A stretch of 64,000 nucleotides of DNA from Sacculina carcini. Its lineage: Eukaryota > Arthropoda > Thecostraca > Sacculinidae. Made by a program: the position numbers and the translations under genes. This document shows positions 19,453 to 31,944 of this stretch, piece after piece. Every line of letters begins with the position of its first letter. The first letter of the stretch is position 1. The DNA lies in contig OU696585.1 in the NCBI GenBank assembly GCA_916048095.2, positions 5,987,460 to 6,051,459 on the forward strand. The letters run 5' to 3'. The notes beneath the pieces are model-generated. The model was not told where the DNA came from. It searched no databases and saw nothing but the letters and a program-made list of their open reading frames with translations.

Positions 19453-21520
19453 GTCTTTTGGAGACATTTCCCCCTTGGTTATCCTCTCATCTTCATTCTC
19501 GCAAACTCGCTCAGCGGCGTGCCGAAACTGTCTGGTGTAGAACTCGGTCTTCACAGGTTTGGGAACTACTTTGCTCTGCCCGGTCGTCGTATGTATCTGC
19601 GTCACATATTGCCAAACAAAATTTTTACAAATCTAAACTTGCTTGCCTTTCCCGTTCTTCTAAATCTCTTTGGTGCTCTCAATTCTCTCTGCGGTCTTCG
19701 ATCTCCTTCTACCTCGTGTGATCTTACAGCCTCTCAGTTTGCGTCTTTTTTCTCTGCAAAAATTGATTCTGTTCTGAAGAATATCCCTCCTTTCCGATCC
19801 TCCCTATGTCATACTCTCACTTCCGAAAAATTTCCTTCTTTTTCTTTTGTCTCTCTTCCTGACATTCTCCACCTTTTGTCCTCAATTAAGATGTCCCACT
19901 CTCCCTCGGACTCTATTAATTTTCGAGCTATTTTTGTGTCTCTTCCTTCTCTTGTGCCTTACCTTCTCCACCTTATCAACTCTTCTTTTCTGCATGATGT
20001 TTTCTTGCCAGACAAACATGCTATTGTTCGACCTATTATAAAAAACCTACTCTTGATCCCACTGCTCTCACCAATTACCGTCCTATATCTCTCCTCAGTC
20101 TTCCCTCCAAACTCCTTGAATCCGCTATTTAATTGCAACTCTCTCCTTACATCTCTAAATTCCTTGACCCGTGTCAATCTGGTTTCCGCTCTGCTCACTT
20201 TACTGAATCTGTACTTATTTCTTTGTGTAATGACACACTTTTAAACTTCTCCTACCGTCAATCTGTCCTCTTGGTATTACTTGATCTGTCCTCGGCTTTT
20301 GATCTTGTTAGTCACCCTATTATTATTCGTGATCTTTCCTGTTTGGGTCTATCTTCTTCCGCCCTTTCTCTTCTGAAATATTACCTCACTGATCGTAGTT
20401 ACTCAGTTGACTTCAATTCCTCTAACTCTGCTCACTTCCCTCTTCGATCTGGTGTTCCCCAAGGTTCCGTCCTTGGCCCACTATTATTTAATCTTTATAT
20501 GTCTTCTCTTTGCCCTGTTCTTCGAAAACATTCAATTACTTTCAAAATCTATGCCGATGACATCCAATTCCTCATTCCTGTCACTCCTGATACTCCGTCC
20601 TTTTTCTCTGATATACTTTCTGAAATTTTCTCATGGGCCGCCTCTCGGCAGCTGTACTTGAATACTTCTAAGTCTGAGTTCATCGTCCTCCATCCACCCC
20701 GTATTTACCTCCTCTGCTCCCATTTCCTATCTCAACTGCTGTTCGCAACCTCGGCTCTATCTTTGTCTCTTCGCTCTCCTGCTTTGGCAATATCGTTTCT
20801 GTCGCTCGCACTTGTCGTCTTATTCTGCACTCTCTCTACCCTATACGTCCCTATCTTGATAAAAATTCCGCCATCACTCTTGTTCATACTCTGATTTTCC
20901 CAGGTTAGACTACTACAACTCTCTTTACTTTAGTTCTCCTCGTTCTCATCTCTTAATCCTTCAGCGTGTGATCAATCAATCTTGTCGATTTGTCTTTCAT
21001 CCTACCATTTCTCGCCACACGTCTCACCTACTTTCTCAACTCTACTGGCTTCCTATCATCCCACGAATTCATTTTCGCCTTTGCTGTCTCATTTACAAGC
21101 TTCTGCATGATCCTCACCAACCTTCTTATCTTGCTCATCTTTTGTCTCCCACTGGTTCACACTCTTCTCGTCGCCCTCTTCCTCTCGCTTGTCCTCGTGC
21201 ATCTTACGAATCTTCCTGGTCCTCTAAATCGTTCTTCTTTTACGCCCCTCGCTTGTATAATTATCTTCCCTCTCATATCACCTGCGCGTCTACATTTCGG
21301 TCATTCCGCATTCGTCTTCGCCTTTACCTTTTTGACATTTCATTTGATCCCGTCTCTCACTCTCTCTCTCCTTTCGCCTCTCTGTGATATTGTTTCAACT
21401 ATTTCTCCGTTTCATGATTGTTTCAATTCTCCTCGTTGTCTTATTTTTCCCTGTCTTGAGCACAGTTACTGCTTCCTTTCCTTCCTTGTTGCTTTATTTT
21501 TCCTATTGTGAATGTTCTCT
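19453..21520 (+). pseudogene. Rex1/CR1-type LINE reverse transcriptase, 5' truncated and frameshifted
   Basis: Homologous blocks appear in order but in different frames: WLSSHLHSRKLAQRRAE near 19470, LLHLINSSFLHDVFLPDKHA near 19965-20025, QSGFRSAHFTESVL near 20170 and LLDLSSAFDLVSHPIII near 20280. GVPQGSVLGPLLFNLYMSSL near 20450-20510 and IYADDIQFL near 20550 follow. The C-terminal RHTSHLLSQLYWLPIIPRIH and FFYAPRLYNYLPSH end at about 21387. At least three frame changes are needed, so no functional enzyme is made. It is inserted in gag and is the same family as 5005-7741 and 37216-38106. Confidence 0.82.
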
Positions 21521-22349
21521 GTAATAATTCTCTGAATGCTCTCTGTAATAATTCTCTGACGATTTTATTGTTCGAACATACCACTTGATTTTTGGATCTG
21601 TGCTCTTTGTGCTTGTGCTTGCTATTTACCCATTTTGGTTGTTTTGTGACTTCACGCTCTTTTACCTGCTCATTTCTCCCAAATTCTTTACAATTGTCGT
21701 TATATCTCAATTGATGTTTTCCGTTTTTCGCGCTTGTGTTTTAGCGGCGCTATAGCAAATACACGTTGTTGTTGTTGATGTAGATACAGTGAACGTTGCA
21801 ATGCCGTCGTTCGATTGCGATGATGTCACCGCCGTTAAATCACACATAGCTAGAATAGACGGACCTGCAGTCGCACGCTGCAGGTTTGCAGAACAAGCGC
21901 GATAGCATGAGTGTGTATGCGTGCGCGTGTGCGCATGTGAGTCAGTCCGTGTATGCGTGTTTGTAGGCGTGTGAATGCTAGTGCGTGTGTATGTATGGTC
22001 ACATAATGGTCACTGTTGCTAGACACTGTTAGTACATACAAACGTGTGTAAATTCGTAAATTTGTAAATTTAGGTTTATCGAAACTCAAACAAAAAAATG
22101 CAACTAACAAGACAATACAAAAACATCAATGGGCACCAGTTCGTCGAGCCATAGCTCTTGGACGAACATTATACGAACATAAATCAGGCTATATAAATGT
22201 GCATGGTTCAATGGGGCTAACACATTCCAATGGACAATCAAGCAATAATGAAATAATGAATAATGACAATCAATCAAACATGAATGCAACAATGGAAATT
22301 ACATATGGATCATGTCAAATTAACGCACGAAACACTGCACTCATATGAT
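21521..22349. other. Intron spacer; no gene seen
   Basis: Possibly the 3' end of the preceding LINE up to about 21700, then mixed sequence with TGTG-rich text near 21910-21990. No coding or RNA feature could be supported. Confidence 0.4.
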
Positions 22350-22376
22350 GTTTGTTTGTTTGTTTGTTTGTTTGTT
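22350..22376. repeat. TTTG microsatellite at the cut end of a Bel/Pao element
   Basis: About seven TTTG units abut the last recognisable integrase codons of the minus-strand Bel/Pao element, so the truncation point coincides with simple sequence. Confidence 0.8.
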
Positions 22377-24341
22377 GTACTGTTTTCCTCAAAAAAACCT
22401 TCACAGTTTGTATCATCCTCTCCCACCAGCCGCTCCACCAAGGCGACCGAGGAACAATAAACTGCCAATTGGGCGACACATCACCGTAATATTTAGCTGG
22501 CGGAGACCGATAACCCAGTACAAACTACGGACTGCAGTCATTACCGACGCCACACCGGCGTGAGCCATCAACAGGTGTTTCTCCCTCACAATCAGCATAG
22601 AAACATGACATTTCGGCAAAATAATCGGATGCTTACAGCTATAAGACTGCATTGAATATTGCAAGCGACCAGTCACTCGCAACAATCCTTTGTCATCCAG
22701 AAACGGATGCAATTTGCACAAACAAGAACTTTTCAAAATCTGCTTATTTTCCGACAAACGCTTGATTTCGTCAGAAAAGGCCAATTGCTGCTCATTACGC
22801 AATATAGTCAACTTGGCGTCGCGCAGCTCACCACATAATAAATCCTTGGATATACTCCGCAAGGCAAATTTACATCTGTGTATAAACTTGAATATCCAAC
22901 CAACAACGCGCACAGCTCGAGAAAGTGTTCCCCAACGTTCAACAGGCAACACTGGCACGCTGGAGCACGACTGCAAAACAGAGACATCAGAGGTCTGACC
23001 TTCAAGTTCACAAGCGGTATCGTTATCCGAAGTAGACAAGCCTACGGAACTGAAATCTTGCTTTAACCAAGCGCGGCCAGAAAACCAATAATCTGCCTGA
23101 GCGAGGTCTTCGGCAAAGCAACCTCGGGAAACAATATCTGCCGGGTTCAGCTCACCGGGACAGTGTCTCCAAGAAGAAGGAGCAGTCAGCGATTGAATCT
23201 CAGAGACCCGGTTAGCGACGAATGGCTTCCAGCGGCCCGAATCACTTCGAATCCAATGCGGGGCTATAGCTGAAGCTGTCCAGCAATACACAAGAGGAAG
23301 GTGAGAAAAACAAATAACACGCATCACATATCCAACAAGACGAGCAGCCAACAAGGTACCCATGAGTTCCAATCGAGGCAGAGTCATACGCTTGAGCGGA
23401 GCCACTCTGCTCTTGGATACTACAAAAGCTACAATCACTCTACCATCTGTCTGAACTACTCGGAAATACAAGACGGCTCCATAACTAGTAAGGCAGGCGT
23501 CGCCAAAACTATGAATCTCAAGTTTATCTTCCAAATCTCTCCACTTGCCCTCAGAAGGAAAGTAACAACGAGGAATACGAAGTCTCCGCAAGATACACAA
23601 GCCATTCAGCCATCGCATGAACGTAGTGGAAATCTCATCAGTGATTGGATCGTCCCATCCGCTACCTTCACGCCACAGCTGCTGAAACAAAAATTTGGCC
23701 ATCAACGTAAAAGGCGCAACAAATCCAACCGGATCAAAAATACGAGCGATACAACTCAACACAACACGTTTCGAAATAATATTAAACGACGGTAGAGTAG
23801 TACAACATATTGAAAACATGTTTATCTGGGGGTTCCAACCCATTCCTAGCACATTCGAAAAATCATCCTCACTGCCCGATGAGTTTGAAGGAAGGGTGTT
23901 CGAAAGAGTCTTACTATTTGAACGACACTTTACCAGTGACATTTTGGCCTTATCCAGAACACTTTTGGTTTCAAAAAACAAATTGGCTGCGTCATCAGCC
24001 GTGTCTGCTCCAGACAAGAAATCGTCCATGTACAGATTTTCCGAAAGCTCATTTACAGCACGAGAGGGAGCCATCAATCTCAAATGATATTTAATTGTCG
24101 CACATAATAGAAATTGACTGCAGTTGATACCGAAGGTTACGCGACAAAAACGCATCACACGCAGTTTACCTCCATCTGACAGCAAAAATCGATGTACATC
24201 TCTCTCTGATTCATGCAGCTGAATCTGCAAGAGCGCTTTCGAAATATCTCCACTAACTGCAAATGGCCACCTACGAAATCTGATGATGACATCCAACAAA
24301 TTAGGCAACGAATTGGGCCCACAATTCAGACAATCATTCAA
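22377..24341 (-). pseudogene. pol: Bel/Pao pol: reverse transcriptase, RNase H and deleted integrase
   Basis: Minus-strand frame starting LNCGPNSLPNLLDVIIRFR with Bel/Pao reverse-transcriptase features: FAVSGDISKALLQIQL, FGINCSQFLL and the catalytic ENLYMDDFLSGADT (near 24010-24040). The Pao RNase H-like part includes SFGDACLTSYGAVLYF and LPRLELMGTLLAARL. The integrase zinc-binding part is present (HPIILPKCHVSMLIV, LMAHAGVASVMTAVRSLYWV). The sequence then jumps to the far end of the core (WQFIVPRSPWWSGWWERM, in another frame), so most of the catalytic domain is deleted. It ends at the TTTG repeat. Confidence 0.88.
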
Positions 24342-24353
24342 AGAAACACCACT

Positions 24354-26097
24354 TCAACTTTTGGCTGAGGCATCGAATACAGGCCTTATCCTTGTAGACG
24401 AGCTGGACTCCTTGACCACCGGACGATGTGGCAAGTAATATACACGATTAGCCGAGGGCACCATATCCGAAGAAACCTCCTCAATAACACCTGAATCCTC
24501 CATGTCCTGGAACGCCTCAGAATACGATTGATGCAAAGACGGATCAGTAGAAAGTTTCCTTTCTAGAGAAGACAAACGACGTTTAGTACATTCAAAATTA
24601 TCTTCCAAGACAGGAAGACTAGCACCAGTTTTCCACGGTAAGTGCACTTCATAACGCCCAGATTCAGTGCAGCTGATGCTATCATTGAAAGATTTAAGCA
24701 CATGATGTTCATCTATATTACAATTATCCACAATACCAACATCCTCCAAAGACCAGAATCTCTTTAGAGATGACTCAAGATCGACTGTCAAAAGTTGACA
24801 ACTAGCGGAAGATGATACATTAGCAGACACCGCTCCAGATAGCACCCATCCGAAGCAGGACTCCTGCGCCACGAGGCCATCACCAGCAGTGTAGGTCTTA
24901 GTGTTCATTAGCTGCCAAAAACAGTCTAGACCAATGAGAGTATCCACCTGGTCAACTCTTCCACGTCCAATATCTGAGTCAGCCAAATTCAGTGATCTGT
25001 ACTGTTCCAAAACATCAGCGTTCACAAATGGCTGATGCAATGGCGCACAGATCTGAGGGATACGAAACACAGTGATATTTTTAGACAACGAATATTCAGA
25101 AGAGGTACCTTCCACGATAATGTTGAACACACCACCGGCGGACTGTTTTGAGCACTGGTCTCCAAAGGAGGTGTACCTGAGATTCTGAGCTCCAACACAA
25201 GTCGCTTTTGAACCCAAATTATCAATCAGAGTCTTAGAAACATATGACCGATTGGAACCGCTGTCAAACAAGAGAGTAGCCTGCACAGGGCCACGCTCAC
25301 CCATGACCAACACCCTCGCAATGGGAAGCAAAACACATGTCTTCTGCCCCTGAAACACATTACACGACAACGATGTGGCACAATGAGCATTTGAAACAGA
25401 CGGTTTAAATTCAACTGAATCAGTTGATAGAACAGAAGTAGCAGCTTTAACAACATTCACTGACTCCGATTTAGCCAAGTTAGAGTGGACATTCACATCG
25501 CCAAAAGATGTACCTTTCTGAGACCCATCAGAGGACAAAACATCGCTTTTGTGGAGTTTAAAACAACAAAGAACATTATGCTGACCGCCACAGTTTGAAG
25601 ATACAGCATTACACGCATTGGCTCGGTGATTTGCACCCAAACATAAAAAAATAGAGACCACACTGCTTAATCTTGTTTCGCCGAGCAGACACAGATAGAC
25701 TCAAAACAGATCTACACTTACTTGGCAAATGATTCTTTCCGCAAAACCCACATTCAACAACCGACGAGTGAAGTGCAACAGCAGTGGTCATCTCCGACTT
25801 TCTGGTTTCCTGCAGTTGTCCACTGATTCGCTGGGGAGTCCGATGTCCGCTGGTTGAAGGCCCCGAGCTGAAAGTAGCAGATCTCTCACAAGACTCCACC
25901 TCGTGTTTCAGAAATTCGAGAAGACCTGTAAGGTCAGACTCCTTGCCAGCACTCTGTTGCGCCCAAGTCATTCTCACCTTTTCAGGGAGCTGTGAGACAA
26001 TCATCGGCGTGAGAATCACACCATAACTAGAACCAGAAATATCTAGCGACTCAAGGCTTCTGATGTGGACCATCAGTTCTTCGTACAGGTTTCTCAA
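24354..26097 (-). pseudogene. Bel/Pao gag C-terminus, zinc knuckles and protease
   Basis: Two overlapping minus-strand frames. 26097-25609 gives the later gag region (GVILTPMIVSQLPEKVRMTW) and a CGFCGKNHLPSKC knuckle. The frame beginning 25661 holds two more knuckle-like groups (CLGANHRANAC, CGGQHNVLC). Next come the protease with LLFDSGSNRSYVSKTLI, the QVDTLIGLDCFWQLM region and the start of reverse transcriptase (YYLPHRPVVKE, TRIRPVFDASAKS). A stop/frame change between 24354 and 24341 cuts the reverse transcriptase. The gag frame change near 25610-25660 is another lesion. Confidence 0.82.
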
Positions 26098-26107
26098 CCA
26101 GGCTGCT

Positions 26108-26760
26108 TCAGACCAATTGAGGCTGCTTCAAACCAAGCCCCAGAAGCTCCTGAATGTGGGTATATATAATATACTCTTTTCGACCAAAAAGTTCCCTTAG
26201 CAGATCACAAGCTACTGGGTAATTGTCGCCAGTTAAAGACAATCCACTTATACATTTCCGAGCATCCCCATGTAGCACAGAAAGCAAATACGAAAACTTA
26301 CTGATGTTCGATAAATCTGAGCTGTCAACACAGCTTTCAAATGATTCCCAAAAACTAAACCAGTCTCGAACATTGCCGCCAAATTTCGGCAATTCCAATT
26401 TTGGAAGTTTCACATCTACCGTGCTGGAAGTCAAACTACCAGCCACGCTTTTCTGACATGAAGCCGACTGTTTTTCAATTAAAGACATTGCGTTATCTCT
26501 AATAACATGAATCCCATCAAGAAAATTGCCAACAGTCTCAATGTCCTGTAGCAATTCATCTTCTTCCAAAACAAGTTCGATTTCGGACTGAATGTCCTGC
26601 AATTTCGACAGTTTTGAATCAAGGTCGACTAAACAATTTCTTATCTTCACTGAGTCAAACTCACATTCTGGTTTGATAAACTCCTCAAGTTTGGAAGCCG
26701 TGCGCTTGACCCAAGATTGTGAAGCAGCACGCTTTCTCTTCAATTTTTCGATATTAGCCA
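26108..26760 (-). CDS. gag: Bel/Pao gag N-terminal part
   Basis: Begins at the ATG at 26760 (MANIEKLKRKRAASQSWVKR) and includes a coiled-coil-rich region and the characteristic LPKLELPKFGGNVRDWFSFW gag core (DUF1759-like). The frame breaks near 26108, just before the rest of the core continues from 26097. An in-frame ATG further upstream exists, but the MANIEKL start sits at the usual distance behind the primer-binding-like sequence. Confidence 0.8.
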
Positions 26761-26799
26761 TAGAAACAAAACAAAAGTACAATAGTATCCCGTTTTTCG

Positions 26800-26999
26800 G
26801 TACCAAAAAATGTCGCGGCAAATACACGACCTAAACAAACTCCTAGAACGATCTATCTGCACACAATTTATTCCAAACGGCTGAACGTACGACAAAAAAA
26901 CACACAAGTTCTGCTACACCAACCGCGTGTCTTTTTTTTCGAACTCAAACATACGCAAGACACACACTATATAAATTATAAGGCTGCCAATCAACAACA
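26800..26999 (-). repeat. Candidate Bel/Pao 5' LTR end and primer-binding site
   Basis: Minus strand: a segment starting TGTTGTTGATTGGC, with a TATATAG box and an AATAAA near its end, finishes GCCGCGACA. It is followed by TTTTTTGGTACCGAAAAACG, which resembles a retroelement primer-binding site. It precedes gag. No second LTR was found, in line with the truncated 3' end. Confidence 0.45.
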
Positions 27000-28057
27000 A
27001 TGTATATGAAATAAACAATGGAAAAAGGAGCGACAGGTACTATGTACCTATCAACAGATTACTTTTCAAGTGCTAGAAATATTTTGATATTTTCTGCCAG
27101 GTCCAATATGTATCGGATTGATCGAATATAGATTGGAAATATCTGCCAGTTATCCCTTCTCATATTTTGAGCAACCATTGCAGTGAAGATGCCATCATCC
27201 CGGAGCCAGTATAAGCTGCTGTTTGAAACAGTAGAATATTCCGGTATTTTCATGATCGCTAACATAGTATTGATTTTAGAACATGTAGCTGAAAATGCAG
27301 TCTAAGTGGTAAATAACCTCATCGATTATGCAAAATTTCAAGCATTGGGAGGTATATATAGTTTGTGTTTCAAAACATCTATTTATGCAAACAAAAAATT
27401 CGGCAAAATTTTACCAGTATGTTTTCATTAAATACGCATTTTCATGTAAATCCCTCTCTTTTGGTCCTAATGGCGCGACTAGTCGTAGAGACTCAACGCA
27501 CTGCATAACCACTCAATGAATCATTGAAATATTCGCACTCTGCGTTTAAATTTAACACAATCAAGTGAATTGTATTAATTAAAAAATGTCTAGCTCTATG
27601 TCACATTTAGATATCATATCTACAAAGTGTTTAAGAAATACCCAATACTCAATAAATTGTTTGCATGAAACAATCACCAGCTAATATGAATAAAAAGCGG
27701 ATCACAGCAAATTGAGTACACGCCAGCGCCGAATGGCAACATCTGTTGCCACTCAACTTCCCACTTGAATAATTTCCAACAAGAGGGCGATACAATTAAA
27801 ATAATGATATATTTAGAATGAAATATCCTTCTTCTATAATATAATATACAAAACTATCAGGAAACTATTAATTGAATATAAATTGCGTGCCTCTTGTAGC
27901 CATCTTTTCAGCCACTTCTAACGGCGACTGACTTAAACCGTGATTGTGAAGTCTATAGAGTTCGCAAAGGGATTTTTTTACTTTCCTGTGTTCCCAACAT
28001 TCTCCTTAATGTACCGTAGTGTACATTCAACGTTGTTGTGATTGTATTTCTCTACAG
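27000..28057. other. Intron of the lectin-domain gene; no other gene seen
   Basis: AT-rich, with no recognised mobile element. It ends in the polypyrimidine acceptor TTTCTCTACAG before the lectin exon. Confidence 0.5.
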
Positions 28058-28265
28058 GTGTGACAGTGCACAGATGTGCTAGAGACGTGCGCGGCGTATC
28101 ATTTATTCAGAAGACATGGAGTGATGGAGAGCATTGCTATCATGTTACCAACATCAAGACGAGCATGCCGCTGGCTCAGAAATTATGCCGCTCGCTGGGC
28201 GGTGATGCAAGTCTGGCGCGCCTCTACTCGAAAAATGTCGAGAAAATGATGTCCGACTATATACG
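28058..28265 (+). CDS. C-type lectin-like domain exon 1 (208 nt)
   Basis: Bounded by TTTCTCTACAG at 28057 and donor CG/GTGAGA at 28265. It reads VTVHRCARDVRGVSF, then WSDGEHCYHV, LAQKLCRSLGGDASLARLYS and EKMMSDYI. The HCYHV, (A)xxxCRSLGGDASLA and hydrophobic EKMMSDYI elements are the first half of a C-type lectin-like domain: first disulfide cysteines, helix alpha 1 and helix alpha 2. An extra early Cys suggests a long-form domain. Start phase (two bases) fits 11154-11318. The end (two bases) fits the exon at 29134. The protein is presumably extracellular and recognises sugars or proteins. Confidence 0.85.
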
Positions 28266-29133
28266 GTGAGATCAGCTAGAACAGTGGTCGGTAACATTTG
28301 TCTATCTGATTTTTCACTCTTTAGACAGCCATATCTTCATTTTATCCACAACATCGCTGGGAAATGCAAGAAATTAAGGTGTTTCAACAAATTGAATATG
28401 AGAAATCATTAGAAACAAAAATAAATTCATTCGGATAGATAAGACACATTTGTCCATCTGTAAGACGATTGATTTCCTAGTTGGAAAATTTGTCGTTCCC
28501 CGCCATTTTCCGTATAATTATTATTGAGTATTGCAATATGAATCTTGTGTATATATGTTGTGCTGCTCGATTATTCACTTCAGCTAAGGAAGATTATTTA
28601 ATAACAGTTTTTTAACGATATGTTAAGGAATAATGAGAGGGAATCTTAAACGTCTAGATACATTGATCCTCAATATATCAATATACTGTCCAAGTTTGTT
28701 GATACATAGTAGTTGTGTTAATAGCGTTGCTAAAGGTATAATTTGTTTGATGGATAAAATAAAAAGCCGAAAGGTATATTAAATACAAAACAATTTTCAG
28801 AATTGCTCAAACACATAATTATTTATAAAAATTATTTATGTAACGGATTTAGTTTTCCTGTATTGCATTATTATTATGAATTTATTGATTCTATTACCCG
28901 GCACTGTCATCGCTTCCGTGTTTAAATTCATTGTTAATTTGGCATTAGTATTTTTCAACACATTATGCAGGAAAATTTGAATAACAACGTTATGCCTTAC
29001 CATAAAGTAAATAAGAGAAATGTCCAATAAGGGAAACTAAATAAGAGAAATTAAGAGAAACAACCGCCCAAAATATATACATTCAGAGTTTACATCAACA
29101 ATTATCATTTGTTGCGATATTCTATTTATGCAG
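28266..29133. other. Intron between lectin exons; no gene seen
   Basis: AT-rich sequence without a recognised element, ending TCTATTTATGCAG before the next exon. Confidence 0.6.
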
Positions 29134-29225
29134 AAAAGTCTTGACAAAAAACAGCACTAGATATGGCTTCTGGCTGGGAGGACAATACAACTCAACGGCA
29201 CGGACATGGCAGTGGTTAGACAAAG
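29134..29225 (+). CDS. C-type lectin-like domain exon 2 (92 nt)
   Basis: Acceptor TTTATGCAG at 29133, donor AAAG/GTAAAT at 29225. With one base carried from the previous exon it reads RKVLTKNSTRYGFWLGGQYN then STARTWQWLDK. FWLGG and TWQWLDK correspond to the conserved W-I-G-L core and the WxW-type strand of C-type lectin domains. Two N-glycosylation-like sites (NST) are present. The frame joins exactly to the flanking exons, which strongly supports a real split gene. Confidence 0.85.
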
Positions 29226-29304
29226 GTAAATATTTCATTCGAGTGGTGTATCGTTGTGATTGAGTGTGTATGTGTGTGCGGGCTATGACGCTGGTGTATG
29301 CAAG

Positions 29305-29306
<2 letters not shown>

Positions 29307-29382
<76 letters not shown>
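29307..29382. repeat. AT dinucleotide microsatellite
   Basis: About 37 uninterrupted AT units in the intron just after lectin exon 2. Confidence 0.95.
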
Positions 29383-29392
<10 letters not shown>

Positions 29393-30060
29393 ATGATATG
29401 TGTGTATGTGTATATGATGTGGGTATGATATGTGTGTATGTGTATTTGATGGGTGTATGATATGTGTCATTGATATTTGTCTATGATATGTGTGTATGAT
29501 ATGTGTGTATGATATGTTTGTGTGTGTATGATATGTGTGTGTGTGTATGATGTGTGTATGATATGTATGTATGTGTATTTGATGTGTGTATGATATGTGT
29601 GTATGATATGTGTGTGTGTGTATGATATGTGTGTGTGTGTATGATGTGTGTATGATATGTGTGTATGATGTATGTATGATATGTGTGTATGTGTATTCGA
29701 TGTGTGTATGATATGTGTGTATGATATGTGTGTGTGTGTATGATGTGTGTATGATATGTGTGTATGATGTATGTATGATATGTGTGTATGTGTATTTGAT
29801 GTGTGTATGATATGTGTGTGTGTGTATGATGTGTGTATGATATGTGTGTATGATGTATGTATGATATGTGTGTATGTGTATTTGATGTGTGTATGATATG
29901 TGTGTGTATGATGTGTGTATGATATGCGTGTATGTGTATTTGATGTGTGTATGATATGTGTGTATGATATGTGTGTGTATGATGTGTGTATGATATGTGT
30001 GTGTGTATGATGTGTGTATGATATGTGTGTATATGTGTATATGATGTGTGTGTATGATAT
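29383..30060. repeat. TG/ATGATATGTG minisatellite
   Basis: About 680 bp built from GTGTGTATGATATGTGTG, TATGATGTATG and TGTGTATTTGATG words in irregular order, with imperfect higher-order units of some 50-110 bp. A long minus-strand open frame rich in Thr, His and Ile is produced by the repeat and is not a gene. Confidence 0.9.
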
Positions 30061-30675
30061 TTTGTATGATATGTGTGTATATGTATTTGTATATTGTATA
30101 TTTATATGTATATATGTGTAATATATGTTTATTTGTGAATGCGTGCGTGTCTGTATGTGCAACACTAGTCGTACAAGGAGATGGTGTGCATATATGTGTG
30201 TATGTGTATATATGTGTGTGTGTGCACGCGCGTGTACTGAACTGTGTTGGTGACTGTGTTGGGCCTTAACTAGGGGAAATGTGGAGCGCACGACCGCAGT
30301 TGATTTGTGGATTGAACTGAGAGTGTGGGTCGAGCAAATGTGTTGGTGAGAGGAGATTTTCGTTTTGTGAGGTTTTGTTTTTCGTGTTGTGCGGTGAAGT
30401 TTTGTTGCGGGCTTGTGTAGTCTTGTGTGATTGGATATTGACGTATTGTGCTCTTCATTACATATACTTCTGTGAATTATTAGGGAATACTTCACAATGC
30501 ATTCAAAGATTATATAAAATACTTATAAAGTATTCATATATATAAGAAAAAAGATATAACATACTATACAATATATTTTCCATTTAGATAATAAAAAGTA
30601 CTATTTTATTATATTACAATACGATTGAGATTTTATTCACGCACTCCCATATATATTGCATCTATATTTATCGTT
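30061..30675. other. Intron spacer; no gene seen
   Basis: TG-rich text gives way to AT-rich sequence. No feature is supported. Confidence 0.5.
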
Positions 30676-30765
30676 ACTATTAATTACAGACTAATTCAGT
30701 GACATGGGATGAGTTCAAGGATTATTAACACCTTCGGTGGCCCCATGTACCAGAAGCGTCCACAA
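30676..30765 (-). mobile_element. Short 3' fragment of the LINE family at 14531-19165
   Basis: Minus strand shows the same terminal words (GGTACATGGGGCCACC, TCCCATG, CTGTAATTAAT) as the full LINE 3' end, with a worn tail. It stops exactly where the 21-bp minisatellite begins at 30766. Confidence 0.75.
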
Positions 30766-30818
30766 GATATATACCATTTGCATTTTGATTTGCTCCATTT
30801 GCATTTTGATTTGTTAAC

Positions 30819-31658
30819 TACACTTGTTAAGTAAGGTTAAACATGCATAGAAACAATTAGTAAATCAGCTATATATTACATTCACACATTGACATAACAT
30901 TAATACATCATTACAATTACGAAACAATACAATAAGATATGATACCTGCAGCGGCTGGACACGAATACGCGGGGAGCACGAATAAGTAGCGGGAACACAA
31001 TGAAGCGAGCGAACACTCTAGCACTGTGTGACAACACGCACTATTCTCGACTGACTTGTCCAACACCAGCCGGAATTCACCTATGTCTAGCACCAGCTGG
31101 AATCCCTTCACTCCATGTAGGACACCGGTCACGTGACCTTCTGGAACGTGCCGTGCGACGTCTGAGCAAAAAAGTCGTGTGAATTGTAAATAGCTGGAAA
31201 TAGCTGGACTACGATCGTCGTGGGTGGTGTGAACACACAGTAGCACTTCCGCCGGTTTGCGTGGAGAATGGGCAGCGCATACAAGCGGCTCAGACAGAGA
31301 GACACAAGCACACATGCGGCGTGGATATACAGCGCGACACATACACGACATAGCCAGACGGCGACGTAAACACACTGCGCAAATAGGCGACGAAAATAAC
31401 ACATCCGGTGGTGTGCACGGTGCGAACATACATAAAATATATTGCAAAGTGTGTGAATTTATACAATAATAATGCAATGAAACAAACACGCAACGCATAC
31501 AATGCAAACACACGACATACACATAACGCACGCTTAATACGCACAACATAAACATGCAACGCATAAACTAAAATAATGCAGCGACAATCAATACAAAATA
31601 AAATCAATATGAAAATAAACTTGTGTGTGTAAACAAGTGTGTACGCCACATATTCAAT
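30819..31658. other. Region between minisatellite blocks; no gene seen
   Basis: Moderately GC-rich, with an open minus-strand frame of 215 codons (31564-30917). Its Cys/Val-rich composition comes from repeated ACACAAC-like text. No family signature is visible. Confidence 0.4.
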
Positions 31659-31944
31659 CCATTTGCATTTTGATTTGCTCCATTTACATTTGGATTTAAT
31701 CCATTTGCATTTTTTATTATATATGGATGATTTGCTGCAATTAAGAAACAATCATTCCTGTTAACTATTATGCGTTTGAATTAGCAATTGGCAGCATCAT
31801 GAATGACATGCTGAGCAGAAATTTAGTGAAATATTCTACATCTTAATTGCGCAGTTTTTCTTACGTTTGCCAAAGTCGCTGTAAATTTGCTAATACTTTT
31901 TTATTGATTAATACATAATGAAATATAACAAGATAACTTTACAG

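Noticed and set aside
29467-30495. 342-codon minus-strand open frame rich in Thr, His and Ile
   Set aside because: It is a translation of the TG/ATGATATGTG minisatellite.
30917-31564. 215-codon Cys/Val-rich minus-strand open frame
   Set aside because: Low-complexity composition, no family motif and no supporting start context.
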